Shown piece after piece: positions 1 through 7,773 of a stretch of DNA of 64,000 nucleotides. Origin of the DNA: Microbacterium sp. LWH11-1.2 (GTDB lineage: Bacteria; Actinomycetota; Actinomycetes; Actinomycetales; Microbacteriaceae); assembly GCF_038397745.1 (NCBI RefSeq), contig NZ_CP151636.1:1550001-1614000 (forward strand). The letters are read 5' to 3'. The notes beneath the pieces are model-generated. The model was given only the letters and a program-made list of their open reading frames with translations, was not told the origin of the DNA and ran no database searches. The position numbers and the translations under genes are program-made. The number at the start of each line of letters is the position of its first letter. Position 1 is the first letter of the stretch.

Positions 1-1469
1 CGGGCCTCGTAGGCCGCCATGAACGGCTGCGCCTTGATCCCCGCCTTCGGCAGGAAGGGCCCCGCGTGCAGCGACGTGTGGATCTCGTCGCCCGTGCGGT
101 CGAGGAATCCGGTGTTGATGAATACGACGCGATCGGATGCCGCGGCGATGCCGGCCAGGAGGTTCACCGACGTGCGGCGCTCCTCGTCCATGATCCCGAT
201 CTTCATGGTGCGCGCGGGCAGCCCGAGCAGCTGCTCCACGCGACCGAAGAGCTCGGCCGTGAACGCGACCTCGTCCGGGCCATGCATCTTCGGCTTGACG
301 ATGTACATCGAGCCGCTGCGCGAGTTGCGTCCGCGGTGCGGCCCCTCGAGTTCGGGGAGGGCGCCGAGGGCGGTCATGATCGCGTCGAGCATCCCCTCGA
401 AGGTCTGCTCGCCGTGGCGATCGAGCACCGCGTCAGTGCGCATGAGGTGACCCACGTTGCGGACGAAGAGGACCGCTCGTCCCGGCAGCGTCAGCTCGCC
501 GCCGTCGACCGCGCGGTAGGTGCGGTCGGGTGCGAGCTCGCGGAGGAACGTGCGCCCGGCCTTGGTCACCGACTCGGTGAGCGTGCCGTCCATGAACCCG
601 CGCCAGTTGCGGTAGCCGAGGGCCTTGTCGTCGGCGTCGACGGCGGCGACCGAGTCCTCCAGGTCGAGGATCGCGGTGAGCGCGGACTCGAGCACGATGT
701 CCTGCACCCCCGCCTCCTCGGTGCGCCCGATCGCGCCCTCGTGGTCGATCACGATCTCGGCGTGCAGGCCGTGGTGCCGCAGCAGCACGGCGGTCGGGGC
801 GTCGGCCTCTCCGGTGAAGCCGACGAGACCCTCGGGTGCGGCGAGGCGTCGGTCGCCCCCGGGCGTCCGGATCACGAGGCCGTCCGCGTCGACGAGGTAA
901 CCGGTCGCATCGCGGTGCGAGCCCTCGGCGAGCGGAGCGATCTGGTCGAGGAACTCGCGCCCGCGAGCGACGACCGCGGCGGCGCGCACCGGGTTGTGCT
1001 GAGATCCCGGTGCCAGATCGCCGGTCTGGTCCACGGCGTCGGTGCCGTAGAGCGCGTCGTACAGGGAGCCCCATCGGGCGTTGGCGGCGTTCAGTGCGAA
1101 CCGGGCGTTCAGCAGCGGCACGACCAGCTGCGGCCCGGCCATCGTCGCGATCTCCGGGTCGACATCCTCCGTCGTCACAGACACGGCATCCGGAACCGGG
1201 ACGAGATAGCCGATATCGGTGAGCAGCGCCCGGTACGCGGCGGGATCCGGCGCTCCGGGGTTCGCGCGGTGGAAGTCGTCGATGCGCTGCTGGAGCTCGG
1301 CGCGTCTCTGCAGCAGCTCCGCATTCCGCGGGCCCAGATCATGGATGAGCGCACTCGCCTCGCGCCAGAAGGCCTCGGAGTCGCGTCCTGAAGCGGCGAG
1401 CGACGTCTCGGCGAACTCCACGATCGGCGCGGCCACCGAGAGGTCTGCTCGGGTGAGATACGAGGTCAT
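1..1469 (-). CDS. glcB: malate synthase G, C-terminally truncated by the window edge
   Basis: Condenses glyoxylate and acetyl-CoA to malate in the glyoxylate/glycolate pathway (cytosolic). The reverse-strand frame is open from an ATG at 1469 to the left edge, so about 489 of the usual roughly 725 residues are present. The N-terminal half matches the G isoform: a helical start, then HDLGPRNAELL, the segment ending DIGYLVPVP, and the very conserved AGPQLVVPLLNARFALNAA followed by NARWGSLYDALYGTD. The start codon overlaps the stop of the preceding glcG by four bases (ATGA), so the two are translated as one unit. The C-terminal catalytic part lies outside the window. Identification rests on these family-specific blocks; I am confident. 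Confidence 0.93.
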   Translation of the reverse strand, partial: MTSYLTRADLSVAAPIVEFAETSLAASGRDSEAFWREASALIHDLGPRNAELLQRRAELQQRIDDFHRANPGAPDPAAYRALLTDIGYLVPVPDAVSVTTEDVDPEIATMAGPQLVVPLLNARFALNAANARWGSLYDALYGTDAVDQTGDLAPGSQHNPVRAAAVVARGREFLDQIAPLAEGSHRDATGYLVDADGLVIRTPGGDRRLAAPEGLVGFTGEADAPTAVLLRHHGLHAEIVIDHEGAIGRTEEAGVQDIVLESALTAILDLEDSVAAVDADDKALGYRNWRGFMDGTLTESVTKAGRTFLRELAPDRTYRAVDGGELTLPGRAVLFVRNVGHLMRTDAVLDRHGEQTFEGMLDAIMTALGALPELEGPHRGRNSRSGSMYIVKPKMHGPDEVAFTAELFGRVEQLLGLPARTMKIGIMDEERRTSVNLLAGIAAASDRVVFINTGFLDRTGDEIHTSLHAGPFLPKAGIKAQPFMAAYEA

Positions 1470-1897
1470 GTGGGCATTCCTTCTCTTCGGGCGCCGAGGC
1501 GCTGCAGGGTCTCCAGGGCGATCTCCGCATCCTGGACGGGAGTTCCTCCGGCGACACCCAGTCCGCCGACGTGGTCGTCGCCGAAGAAGATCGGCACGCC
1601 TCCGTCGATCGTCGTGAGGGCGCCGCCGGTGCCCAGGGGCAGCGTGGTGCTGAGTGCTTCGGGGATCAGCCCGGTGCGCCGACGAGTGGATGCCGACGTC
1701 GCGGCCTTGCGACGGCTGGTCTCTGCGCTGTGCGGTGTGGCCCCGTCGGACATCCCGTAGGCGATGAGCGTCATCGAGGGATCGGCGACGGCGACGACGG
1801 TCTTCACGCCGTGGCTCTCGCCCACCTCCATCGCGATGGCGACGGCGCGGACGGCCGTCTCGTAGTTGATCGCGGCGATCTGGCGGTGGGTAGACAT
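1466..1897 (-). CDS. glcG: GlcG/HbpS family protein (DUF336)
   Basis: 143-residue protein of the GlcG/HbpS fold, often encoded beside glycolate/glyoxylate genes; some members bind heme or cobalamin, but its job in glc operons is not settled. Diagnostic parts are the N-terminal helix, the block VVAVADPSMTLIAYGMSDGA, the helix SAETSRRKAATSAS, and the C-terminal GGVPIFFGDDHVGGLGVAGG. I chose the ATG at 1897 because a GAGGAGA ribosome site lies 8 nt upstream; an in-frame ATG eight codons earlier has no such site. It is the first gene of a two-gene unit with malate synthase (four-base overlap), which supports a glyoxylate-metabolism role. A possible operator palindrome lies just upstream at 1934-1949. 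Confidence 0.85.
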   Translation of the reverse strand: MSTHRQIAAINYETAVRAVAIAMEVGESHGVKTVVAVADPSMTLIAYGMSDGATPHSAETSRRKAATSASTRRRTGLIPEALSTTLPLGTGGALTTIDGGVPIFFGDDHVGGLGVAGGTPVQDAEIALETLQRLGARREGMPT

Positions 1898-1933
1898 GAC
1901 GTCTCCTCTTCTCGATCTCAACTATTCACACTG

Positions 1934-1949
1934 CGAATGTTAACTTTCG
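1934..1949. promoter_or_regulatory. candidate operator, imperfect palindrome between glcG and pyrE
   Basis: CGAATGTTAACTTTCG reads as an inverted repeat around a GTTAAC core with one mismatched pair. It sits in the 114-bp divergent gap, about 37 bp upstream of glcG, in a locally AT-richer stretch. A regulator of the glyoxylate unit is a reasonable guess, but no regulator gene is adjacent inside the window. Confidence 0.3.
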
Positions 1950-2011
1950 TATGACGGAATCCTATGTCATCGGGCGTCGCCGATTCAACCGCGCCTTCTA
2001 CACTGGATGCC

Positions 2012-2572
2012 GTGACCGCACTCGACGCAGACCGCCAGACCCTTCTCGACCTGATCAAGGACGAGGCGGTGTTCCACGGCGACTTCACCCTCTCCAGTGG
2101 CAAAAAGGCGACGTACTACGTCGACATGCGCAAGCTGACCCTCGACCACCGCGCGGCTCCGGCGATCGGCCGCATCATGCTCGACCTCATCGGCGACCTC
2201 GACATCGTCGCCGTCGGTGGCCTCACGCTCGGCGCCGACCCGATCGCGAACTCCGTGCTGCACGCCTCGGTCGCCGCGGATCGCCCGCTCGACGCGTTCG
2301 TGGTGCGCAAGGAGCCGAAGGACCACGGCCGCGGCCGTCAGATCGAAGGCGCCGACGTCAAGGGCAAGCGCGTCGTCGTGGTGGAGGACACCTCCACCAC
2401 GGGGCAGTCCGCTCTCAAGGCCGTCGAGGCGCTGCGCCGCGAGGGTGCCGAGATCGTCGCCGTCGCCGTGATCGTCGACCGCAAGACCGGCGCCCAGGCG
2501 GCGATCGAAGCCGAGGGCCTCGAGTGGCGCGCCGCCTTCGACCTCGACGACCTCGGGCTCGACCCCCAGTGA
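2012..2572 (+). CDS. pyrE: orotate phosphoribosyltransferase
   Basis: Transfers the phosphoribosyl group of PRPP to orotate, giving OMP in pyrimidine synthesis. 186 residues from a GTG start. Visible family features: FTLSSGKKATYYVD near the N-terminus, the GGLTLGADPIA segment, the catalytic RKEPKDHGRGRQIEG loop, and the PRPP motif VVVVEDTSTTGQSAL. I chose the GTG at 2012 and not the ATG at 1964 because the hexamer TACACT ends 7 nt before it, the leaderless-promoter spacing seen throughout the window; the earlier start would place the promoter inside the coding sequence. The stop overlaps the next gene (GTGA), so the ROK kinase is co-translated. Confidence 0.92.
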   Translation: MTALDADRQTLLDLIKDEAVFHGDFTLSSGKKATYYVDMRKLTLDHRAAPAIGRIMLDLIGDLDIVAVGGLTLGADPIANSVLHASVAADRPLDAFVVRKEPKDHGRGRQIEGADVKGKRVVVVEDTSTTGQSALKAVEALRREGAEIVAVAVIVDRKTGAQAAIEAEGLEWRAAFDLDDLGLDPQ

Positions 2573-3471
2573 CGCGCTACGCCCTGGCCGTCGATGTGGG
2601 CGGCACGAAGATGGAAGCCGCGCTCGTCGGCGAAGACGGCGTGCTCGTGCACGGAAGCCGCAGCCGCCGGGCGACCGGCAGGGATGCCACTCCCGCGTCG
2701 CTCGACGACGCGATCGCGACCGTGATCGCCCACGCTCTCTCCCGTCTCCCCGACGACGCCGAACTCGTCGGCGCCGGTATCGGCAGCGCGGGGCCGATCG
2801 ACCGGAACGTCGGCCAGATCCTCCCGGTGAACATGCCTGCGGCCCGCGGATACGGTCTCGCCGAGGCGGTGCGCACAGCCGCCTCCGGCCTCCTCGGCCG
2901 GGAGCTGCCGACGGTCTTCGGCCATGACGGCGGAGCGCTCGCGCTCGCCGAGTCCTGGCTCGGTGCGACGAAGGATGCCCGTTCCTCGCTCTCGATCGTC
3001 GTGTCCACCGGCGTCGGCGGCGGGTTCGTGGTCAACGGGTCCTACATCCCCGGCGCCACCGGCAACGCCGGCCACCTCGGGCAGGTGCGCCGTGAGGGCG
3101 GGCTGACGCTCGAGGAGATCGCCTCCGGGCCCGCGAGTGCCGCCTGGGCGCAGCAGCAGGGCTGGAGCGGCGCGACCGGCGAGGACCTCGCTCGGGACGC
3201 CGCGGCGGGAGTCGCCATCGCGCGTGCCGCGATCGAGCGCTCGGCGAAGGCTGTCGGTGAGGCGTTGGCGGATGCCGCGACCCTCGTCGACCTCGACACG
3301 GTCGCCATCGGGGGAGGCTTCTCCCGCGTGTCCGACGACTACATCGAACTCGTCCAGCAGGCGCTCACCGCAAGCGCCGCGCACGAGTACTCGCGCAAGG
3401 CGCGCGTGGTGCGCTCGGGACTGGGCGACGAGGGTCCGCTCATCGGCGCTGCGGCGCTCGTGCTGCGCTAG
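2569..3471 (+). CDS. ROK-family sugar kinase or regulator-like protein without the zinc motif
   Basis: 300-residue ROK-fold protein, starting with a GTG that overlaps the pyrE stop. The phosphate loop AVDVGGTKMEAAL is at residues 6-18 and a central VFGHDGGALALAE block carries the expected catalytic Asp; VVSTGVGGGFVV is also typical. The ROK zinc cluster (CxCGxxGC after the GH motif) is absent: the corresponding segment GNAGHLGQVRREGG has no cysteine. That suggests a divergent sugar kinase; no DNA-binding domain is fused. The substrate cannot be read from sequence. A link to the amino-sugar salvage genes 3 kb downstream is possible but unproven. The last 32 bp overlap, tail to tail, with the opposite-strand gene. 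Confidence 0.75.
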   Translation: MTRYALAVDVGGTKMEAALVGEDGVLVHGSRSRRATGRDATPASLDDAIATVIAHALSRLPDDAELVGAGIGSAGPIDRNVGQILPVNMPAARGYGLAEAVRTAASGLLGRELPTVFGHDGGALALAESWLGATKDARSSLSIVVSTGVGGGFVVNGSYIPGATGNAGHLGQVRREGGLTLEEIASGPASAAWAQQQGWSGATGEDLARDAAAGVAIARAAIERSAKAVGEALADAATLVDLDTVAIGGGFSRVSDDYIELVQQALTASAAHEYSRKARVVRSGLGDEGPLIGAAALVLR

Positions 3472-3796
3472 CTGCTCGCGGTGACGAGGTGGCGGGCGGT
3501 CCTTCGAGCCTCGCGATCGCGATCTTCACTCCGGTGACCTCGTCGGCCAGGGCGTCGATGCGTGCGGTGAGCTTCTCCTCGACGGCGTCGATTCGTGCGG
3601 TGAGTTTCTCGTCGACGGCGTCGATTCGTGCGGTGAGTTTCTCGTCGACGGCGTTGATGCGGGTCGTGAGCTTCGTGTCGACCGCGTCGATGCGGCGCAC
3701 CATCCAGGCGAAACCGGCGAACAGGCTCGCCCCGAGGGTCAGCACGATGCCGATCGCGCTGATGACGATCGTCAAGGTCTCCACGGACACGTACAC
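3440..3796 (-). CDS. small membrane protein with an 11-residue-repeat coiled coil
   Basis: 118-residue protein with a single N-terminal membrane segment (about residues 6-30, IVISAIGIVLTLGASLFAGF) followed by five consecutive 11-residue units of the type RIDAVDEKLTA and a short basic tail. Hendecad spacing predicts a long right-handed or nearly straight coiled coil on the cytoplasmic side. The GTG start is chosen because CAGAAT ends 6 nt upstream, the leaderless arrangement common here. I cannot assign a function; comparable small membrane-anchored coiled coils (DUF1640-like or XhlA-like) are known only in general terms. A second, unrelated-in-sequence protein of the same design is at 25156-25443. 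Its 3' end overlaps the ROK gene by 32 bp. Confidence 0.7.
   Translation of the reverse strand: MYVSVETLTIVISAIGIVLTLGASLFAGFAWMVRRIDAVDTKLTTRINAVDEKLTARIDAVDEKLTARIDAVEEKLTARIDALADEVTGVKIAIARLEGPPATSSPRAASAARAPQRR
3552..3683 (-). repeat. four 33-bp tandem repeats inside the coiled-coil gene
   Basis: Units at 3552-3584, 3585-3617, 3618-3650 and 3651-3683 each encode one 11-residue coiled-coil turn. The second and third units are identical base for base, which points to recent duplication, so copy number may vary between strains. Confidence 0.85.
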
Positions 3797-3939
3797 GGCT
3801 CCATTCTGCGGCTCAGGTTCGGGATGTGCCAGCAGGTTATCGAAGAAACCGATATTCTCTGTGACCAGGAAAAATTCAGGCTCAGCGATCGTGGACGACG
3901 TGACGAATCTGCCTCGCTGTGGAGGAAAAGTCCCGCCGC

Positions 3940-5085
3940 TCAGTTCGTCGCGGAGGTCCTCTGCTGTGCCCCTGCGGCGATCAGCACCAGCACCGGGACG
4001 ACGGCGCACAGCGCGGCCGAGATGATCAGGGTCGTGCTCGATGCCGGGTCGCGGCCGATCAGCAGCACAAGGCTCGGGACGAACGTGCCGCCGATCGCGC
4101 CGCATGCCACCAGGGCGCCCGTCACCGCGGCGCTGCGCACCGCATCGAGCCGATCGAGCGCGAGCCCGAGGATGAGGCCGTAGCTCGGGGCGAGCAGGAC
4201 GACGGATGCCGCGAGGGCGACGAGTGCGCCGACGGGGGTGTCGCCGACGAGCACTCCGGCCGTGGCCATCAGGCCCGCGGCACCGATCGTGCCGGTGGCG
4301 AGGATCGCGACCGGTGGAACGGAAGCGCGGCGGAGGGCTGCCGCGACGAAGCGGCCCAGTGCCATCAGCGCCCAGAAGGCGGACGTGCCGAGGGCCGCGG
4401 CCGCGGGTTCGAGCGCCAGAGCCCGCTCGGGGATCACCGCCGACCATCCGGACAGCACGGTCTCGACGCCGACGTACAGCGGCAGGGCGACCGCGAACGG
4501 GAGCAGCGCCGTCAGCCCGCGCAGGTCTCGACGCGTCGGGGTGTCCGAGGCGGGTGTCGACGGCGCGCGCCCTCCGGCGAGCAGGACGATCGTCACGAGA
4601 GGGACGACGGCGAGGATGCTCAGCGCGGGCAGAGCCCCGGTTCCGGCGGCCACGGCGAGAGGGGTGACGGCGGCGCAGACGGCCACGGTCCCCATGAGTG
4701 CGCTCAGCAGCCCGGTGGCGCTGCCGGTTGCTGCGGCCTTCGCCGCGACGGAACCGGCCGCTTCGACCAGACCGAACCCGAGTCCGGCCAGGGCTGCCGC
4801 AGCGATGAAGACCGCGGGGTGGCCCGCCCACGCCGCGGCGAGGATCGCGCCGGCCTGGAGCGCGCTGCCGAGGATGAGTGCGGTCCGCGGAGGGCGCCGC
4901 ACGAGCAGGGGGCCCGAGAGCAGCACGCCGACGAGGAGCCCGGCGAAGAGCGCGGGGACGGCGACGCTGAGCGCCGTCCCGATCGCCCGCTCGGCCGCCG
5001 GCAGCACCGCGGGGACGAAGGACGCCGTGACGCCGAGGCCCGCGAAGGCGGCGAAGAGCCCCGTGCGGTCGCGGCTGCTCGTCAC
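3940..5085 (-). CDS. MFS transporter
   Basis: 381-residue integral membrane protein with roughly a dozen hydrophobic segments, short loops and a basic cytoplasmic loop in the middle (PTRRDLRG), the general plan of major facilitator transporters. The GTG start overlaps the stop of the upstream RpiR regulator by four bases (GTGA), so it is the second gene of a two-gene unit. Being controlled with an RpiR/MurR-type regulator that faces a muropeptide-salvage operon suggests a sugar or cell-wall-fragment substrate, but the direction and substrate of transport are not visible in the sequence. Confidence 0.75.
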   Translation of the reverse strand: MTSSRDRTGLFAAFAGLGVTASFVPAVLPAAERAIGTALSVAVPALFAGLLVGVLLSGPLLVRRPPRTALILGSALQAGAILAAAWAGHPAVFIAAAALAGLGFGLVEAAGSVAAKAAATGSATGLLSALMGTVAVCAAVTPLAVAAGTGALPALSILAVVPLVTIVLLAGGRAPSTPASDTPTRRDLRGLTALLPFAVALPLYVGVETVLSGWSAVIPERALALEPAAAALGTSAFWALMALGRFVAAALRRASVPPVAILATGTIGAAGLMATAGVLVGDTPVGALVALAASVVLLAPSYGLILGLALDRLDAVRSAAVTGALVACGAIGGTFVPSLVLLIGRDPASSTTLIISAALCAVVPVLVLIAAGAQQRTSATN

Positions 5086-5984
5086 GCGCCGCCCGCTCTG
5101 ACGCGGTGCACGGCGGCGTAGGTGTCGCGGAGCGCCTCCATCGAGCGGTCGTAGTTCGACTGGGCGACGCCGATGAAGATGCAGTCGACGACCATGAGCT
5201 GGGCGATCCGGCTGCCGAGGGCCCCGGAGCGGAACCCGGTCTCCCTGGCCGCCGTGGTGAGCACGATGTCGGCCTGGTCGGCGAGGGGGGCTCCGGCGTG
5301 GTTCGTGATCGCGATCGTCGTCGCTCCCGCGCGGCGGGCGAGCAGGAGGAACTCGATCGTGTCGGTCGTCGAGCCGCTGTGCGAGACCGCGATCGCGACG
5401 TTGCCGGGACCGAGCGTGGCGGCCGATGTCCACGCGGCATGCGGGTCGGACCAGTCCAGGGCGGTCCGGCCGATGCGGGTGAGCTTGCGCTGCAGGTCGA
5501 GCCCGACGATCGAGCTCGCGCCGACACCGAAGATGTCGACCCTCGACGCGGAGGTGATCGCGTCGACGGCCGCGCGCAGCGCGTCGGTGTCGAGCACCTT
5601 GGCGGTGTCGGCCAGAGACAGCGTCTCGGCGAGCGAGACCTTCGCGACGATGTCGGCGAGGGTGTCGTTGCGGTCGATGTCACCCGAGACGTCGGGAAGC
5701 GCGGCCGTGTCGAAGGTCTCGCGCTCGACGTCGCGCAGCACGTGGTTGCGCAGCTCGCGCACATGGTCGTAGCCGAGCCGCTTGCAGAAGCGCACGACCG
5801 AGGTGGTCGAGGTGTCGCAGCGCTGCGCCAGCTCGGCGATGGAGAGCCCTGCCGTCTCGGCGGGGCTCGCGAGGAAGAGGTCGGCGATCCGCTGCTCGCT
5901 GGGGCGCAGCTCGGGGCGGATCGCGCGCATGCGCACGAGAACAGGGTGCCCGCCGGCGTCGTCGAGGGCGGCGTGATGGGGCAT
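5082..5984 (-). CDS. RpiR/MurR-family transcriptional regulator
   Basis: 300 residues: an N-terminal RpiR helix-turn-helix (IADLFLASPAETAGLSIAEL, then RCDTSTTSVVRFCKRLGYD) and a C-terminal SIS sugar-phosphate domain with the loop AVSHSGSTTDTIEF. Regulators of this family sense phosphosugars; E. coli MurR responds to MurNAc-6-phosphate, the substrate of MurQ, and murQ is encoded in the divergent operon. ATG at 5984 is preferred because GGAG lies 9 nt upstream; a second in-frame ATG at 6008 is possible. An inverted repeat at 6021-6040 in the shared promoter region is the best candidate for its operator. It overlaps the downstream MFS gene. Role as repressor or activator of the salvage operon is inferred. 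Confidence 0.85.
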   Translation of the reverse strand: MPHHAALDDAGGHPVLVRMRAIRPELRPSEQRIADLFLASPAETAGLSIAELAQRCDTSTTSVVRFCKRLGYDHVRELRNHVLRDVERETFDTAALPDVSGDIDRNDTLADIVAKVSLAETLSLADTAKVLDTDALRAAVDAITSASRVDIFGVGASSIVGLDLQRKLTRIGRTALDWSDPHAAWTSAATLGPGNVAIAVSHSGSTTDTIEFLLLARRAGATTIAITNHAGAPLADQADIVLTTAARETGFRSGALGSRIAQLMVVDCIFIGVAQSNYDRSMEALRDTYAAVHRVRAGGA

Positions 5985-6020
5985 GGAGGTCTCCGATCGA
6001 TGTTTCATAACACTAGAGGA

Positions 6021-6040
6021 ACTTCTGTTACATAAGAAGT
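6021..6040. promoter_or_regulatory. candidate RpiR/MurR operator (inverted repeat)
   Basis: ACTTCT (6021-6026) and AGAAGT (6035-6040) form a perfect inverted repeat around an 8-nt AT-rich spacer, midway in the 168-bp divergent region between the RpiR gene and the ABC-importer operon. Position and symmetry fit an operator; the assignment to RpiR is by neighbourhood. Confidence 0.5.
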
Positions 6041-6152
6041 GACTTTCGTGTACTTTTGGTACCACCAAGACCGACGATGTTCGCGGGCGAGCAGGCGCAA
6101 GCGCCTCCCCGACGCCACGGCGACGCGTCCCAGCCAGCAGGAGGAATCAGCA

Positions 6153-7700
6153 ATGAGCACAGCACGGCGGGCGTCACTGGGCGCTCTCACCGCGACGGGA
6201 GCCATCCTCGCCCTCGTCATGACCGGGTGCTCCGCCCCGGCATCCGATCCGTCCCCCTCCGAGGGTGCAGCCGGCGGCGATCTCGTCATCGGCGTCACCA
6301 GCGACCCGGACACCCTGTTCCCCTGGAAGGCCACGCAGTTCCAGGCCGTCAACGTCCTGCAGAACCTCTACGGCACGCTCACCGAGTTCGACGAGGAGCT
6401 CAACGTCGTCCCCGGGCTCGCCGAGTCCTGGGACGTCTCGGAGGACGGGCTCACCGTCACCCTCAAGCTCCGTGAGGGCGTAACCTTCGCCGACGGCAGC
6501 ACCTTCGGATCCGAGGACGTGAAGTACTCGCTCGACGCGATCGCCCTCGAGGCCACCGCCGCCGTGGCGCGCAGCTCGCTGGCCTCGGTGACGGCCGTCG
6601 AGGCGACCGATGAGACGACCGTCACCCTCACGCTCAGCGCACCCGACGCCGCGCTCCCCGCCAACCTCGCCGTGATCAACATGGCGATGCTGTCCTCGGA
6701 CGACACCGAGGAGGCGCTGAATACCACGCCGAACGGCACCGGGCCCTTCGTCCTCGAAGACCGTGCGCCGAGCCAGTCGCTCACGCTCGCGAAGAACGAC
6801 GACTACTGGGGCGACGCCGCGCTGCTCGACACCGTCGAGTTCCGCGTCATCCCGGACGAGTCCTCGATCGTCTCGGCGATGCAGTCCGGCAACGTCCAGC
6901 TCGCCGTGTTCGACGACCCGCTGGTCGCCCAGACCGCCGAGGGCGCGAACGTCGAGGTCGCGACCACGCCGCAGCTGAGCTACCACGCCCTGCAGCTGAA
7001 CGCGACGCGCGGCGACCTCGCCGACGTCAACGTGCGTCTCGCGATCCAGTGCGCGATCGACCGCCAGGAAGTCCTCGACACCGCCGCCCTCGGCGAGGGC
7101 GAGGTCACGGGGCCGATCACCTCTCCCGCGTACAAGTCCGACCCCGACGCGCGCCCGTGCCCCGAGCGCGACCTCGACAAGGCGGCGGAGTACCTGAAGA
7201 AGGCGGGCAAGGAGGACGGCGTCACGATCAACGCGATCGTCTCGCAGGGCGAGTACGCCACCTCGGTGAACGAGGCGCAGAACCTCAAGGCCCAGCTCGC
7301 CGACGCCGACATCACCCTCGAGATCGAGGTGCTCGAGTCCGGTGCGTTCGTCGACCGCTGGATCGCCGCGGACTTCGATGCCGCCGTCGCCCTCAACGGC
7401 GGACGCCCCGACCCCGACGGCATGTACGGCCGGTACTTCACCAGCACCGGGAACCTGAACAAGGTCGCCGGCTACTCCTCGCCCGAGCTCGACGCGCTGT
7501 TCGCCGAGGGCCGTCAGACGGCGGATGCCGACGAGCGCAAGGAGATCTACGCGCAGGTCTCCGAGAACCTCGAGGACAACGCCGCGTGGATCTGGCTGTT
7601 CACCAGCTACACCTACACCGCGACGGCGTCGTCCGTCGACGGCTTCGTTCCGATGGTGAACGGCTCGCTGCAGTACCTGCGGACGACCTCCATCAAGTAG
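6153..7700 (+). CDS. peptide-type ABC transporter substrate-binding lipoprotein
   Basis: 515-residue extracytoplasmic solute receptor of the DppA/OppA family (SBP_bac_5). The signal peptide ends in the lipobox LVMTGC with lipidated Cys26, so it is anchored to the outer face of the membrane. Family blocks include GLAESWDVSEDGLTVTLKLR, the segment ending FGSEDVKYSLDAI, and NVRLAIQCAIDRQEVLDTA. ATG at 6153 is preceded by AGGAGG. First gene of a ten-gene operon whose enzymes act on anhydro-MurNAc, MurNAc-6-P and L-Ala-Glu peptides; therefore muropeptides or murein peptides are the likely ligands (inference). A strong hairpin after the gene may keep its mRNA in excess over the permease part. Confidence 0.9.
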   Translation: MSTARRASLGALTATGAILALVMTGCSAPASDPSPSEGAAGGDLVIGVTSDPDTLFPWKATQFQAVNVLQNLYGTLTEFDEELNVVPGLAESWDVSEDGLTVTLKLREGVTFADGSTFGSEDVKYSLDAIALEATAAVARSSLASVTAVEATDETTVTLTLSAPDAALPANLAVINMAMLSSDDTEEALNTTPNGTGPFVLEDRAPSQSLTLAKNDDYWGDAALLDTVEFRVIPDESSIVSAMQSGNVQLAVFDDPLVAQTAEGANVEVATTPQLSYHALQLNATRGDLADVNVRLAIQCAIDRQEVLDTAALGEGEVTGPITSPAYKSDPDARPCPERDLDKAAEYLKKAGKEDGVTINAIVSQGEYATSVNEAQNLKAQLADADITLEIEVLESGAFVDRWIAADFDAAVALNGGRPDPDGMYGRYFTSTGNLNKVAGYSSPELDALFAEGRQTADADERKEIYAQVSENLEDNAAWIWLFTSYTYTATASSVDGFVPMVNGSLQYLRTTSIK

Positions 7701-7705
7701 CGGAC

Positions 7706-7744
7706 GGAGGCGGCGCCGGCGTACGACCGGCCGGCGCCGCCTCC
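7706..7744 (+). terminator. intercistronic stem-loop between receptor and permease genes
   Basis: A 15-bp perfect stem, 7706-7720 against 7730-7744 (GGAGGCGGCGCCGGC and its complement), with a 9-nt loop. No U-run follows, so full termination is unlikely. Such hairpins after binding-protein genes commonly act as 3'-end stabilisers or partial terminators so that receptor outnumbers permease. Confidence 0.65.
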
Positions 7745-7773
7745 TCCCCGACGACAGGCAGCCTCACACTCGC

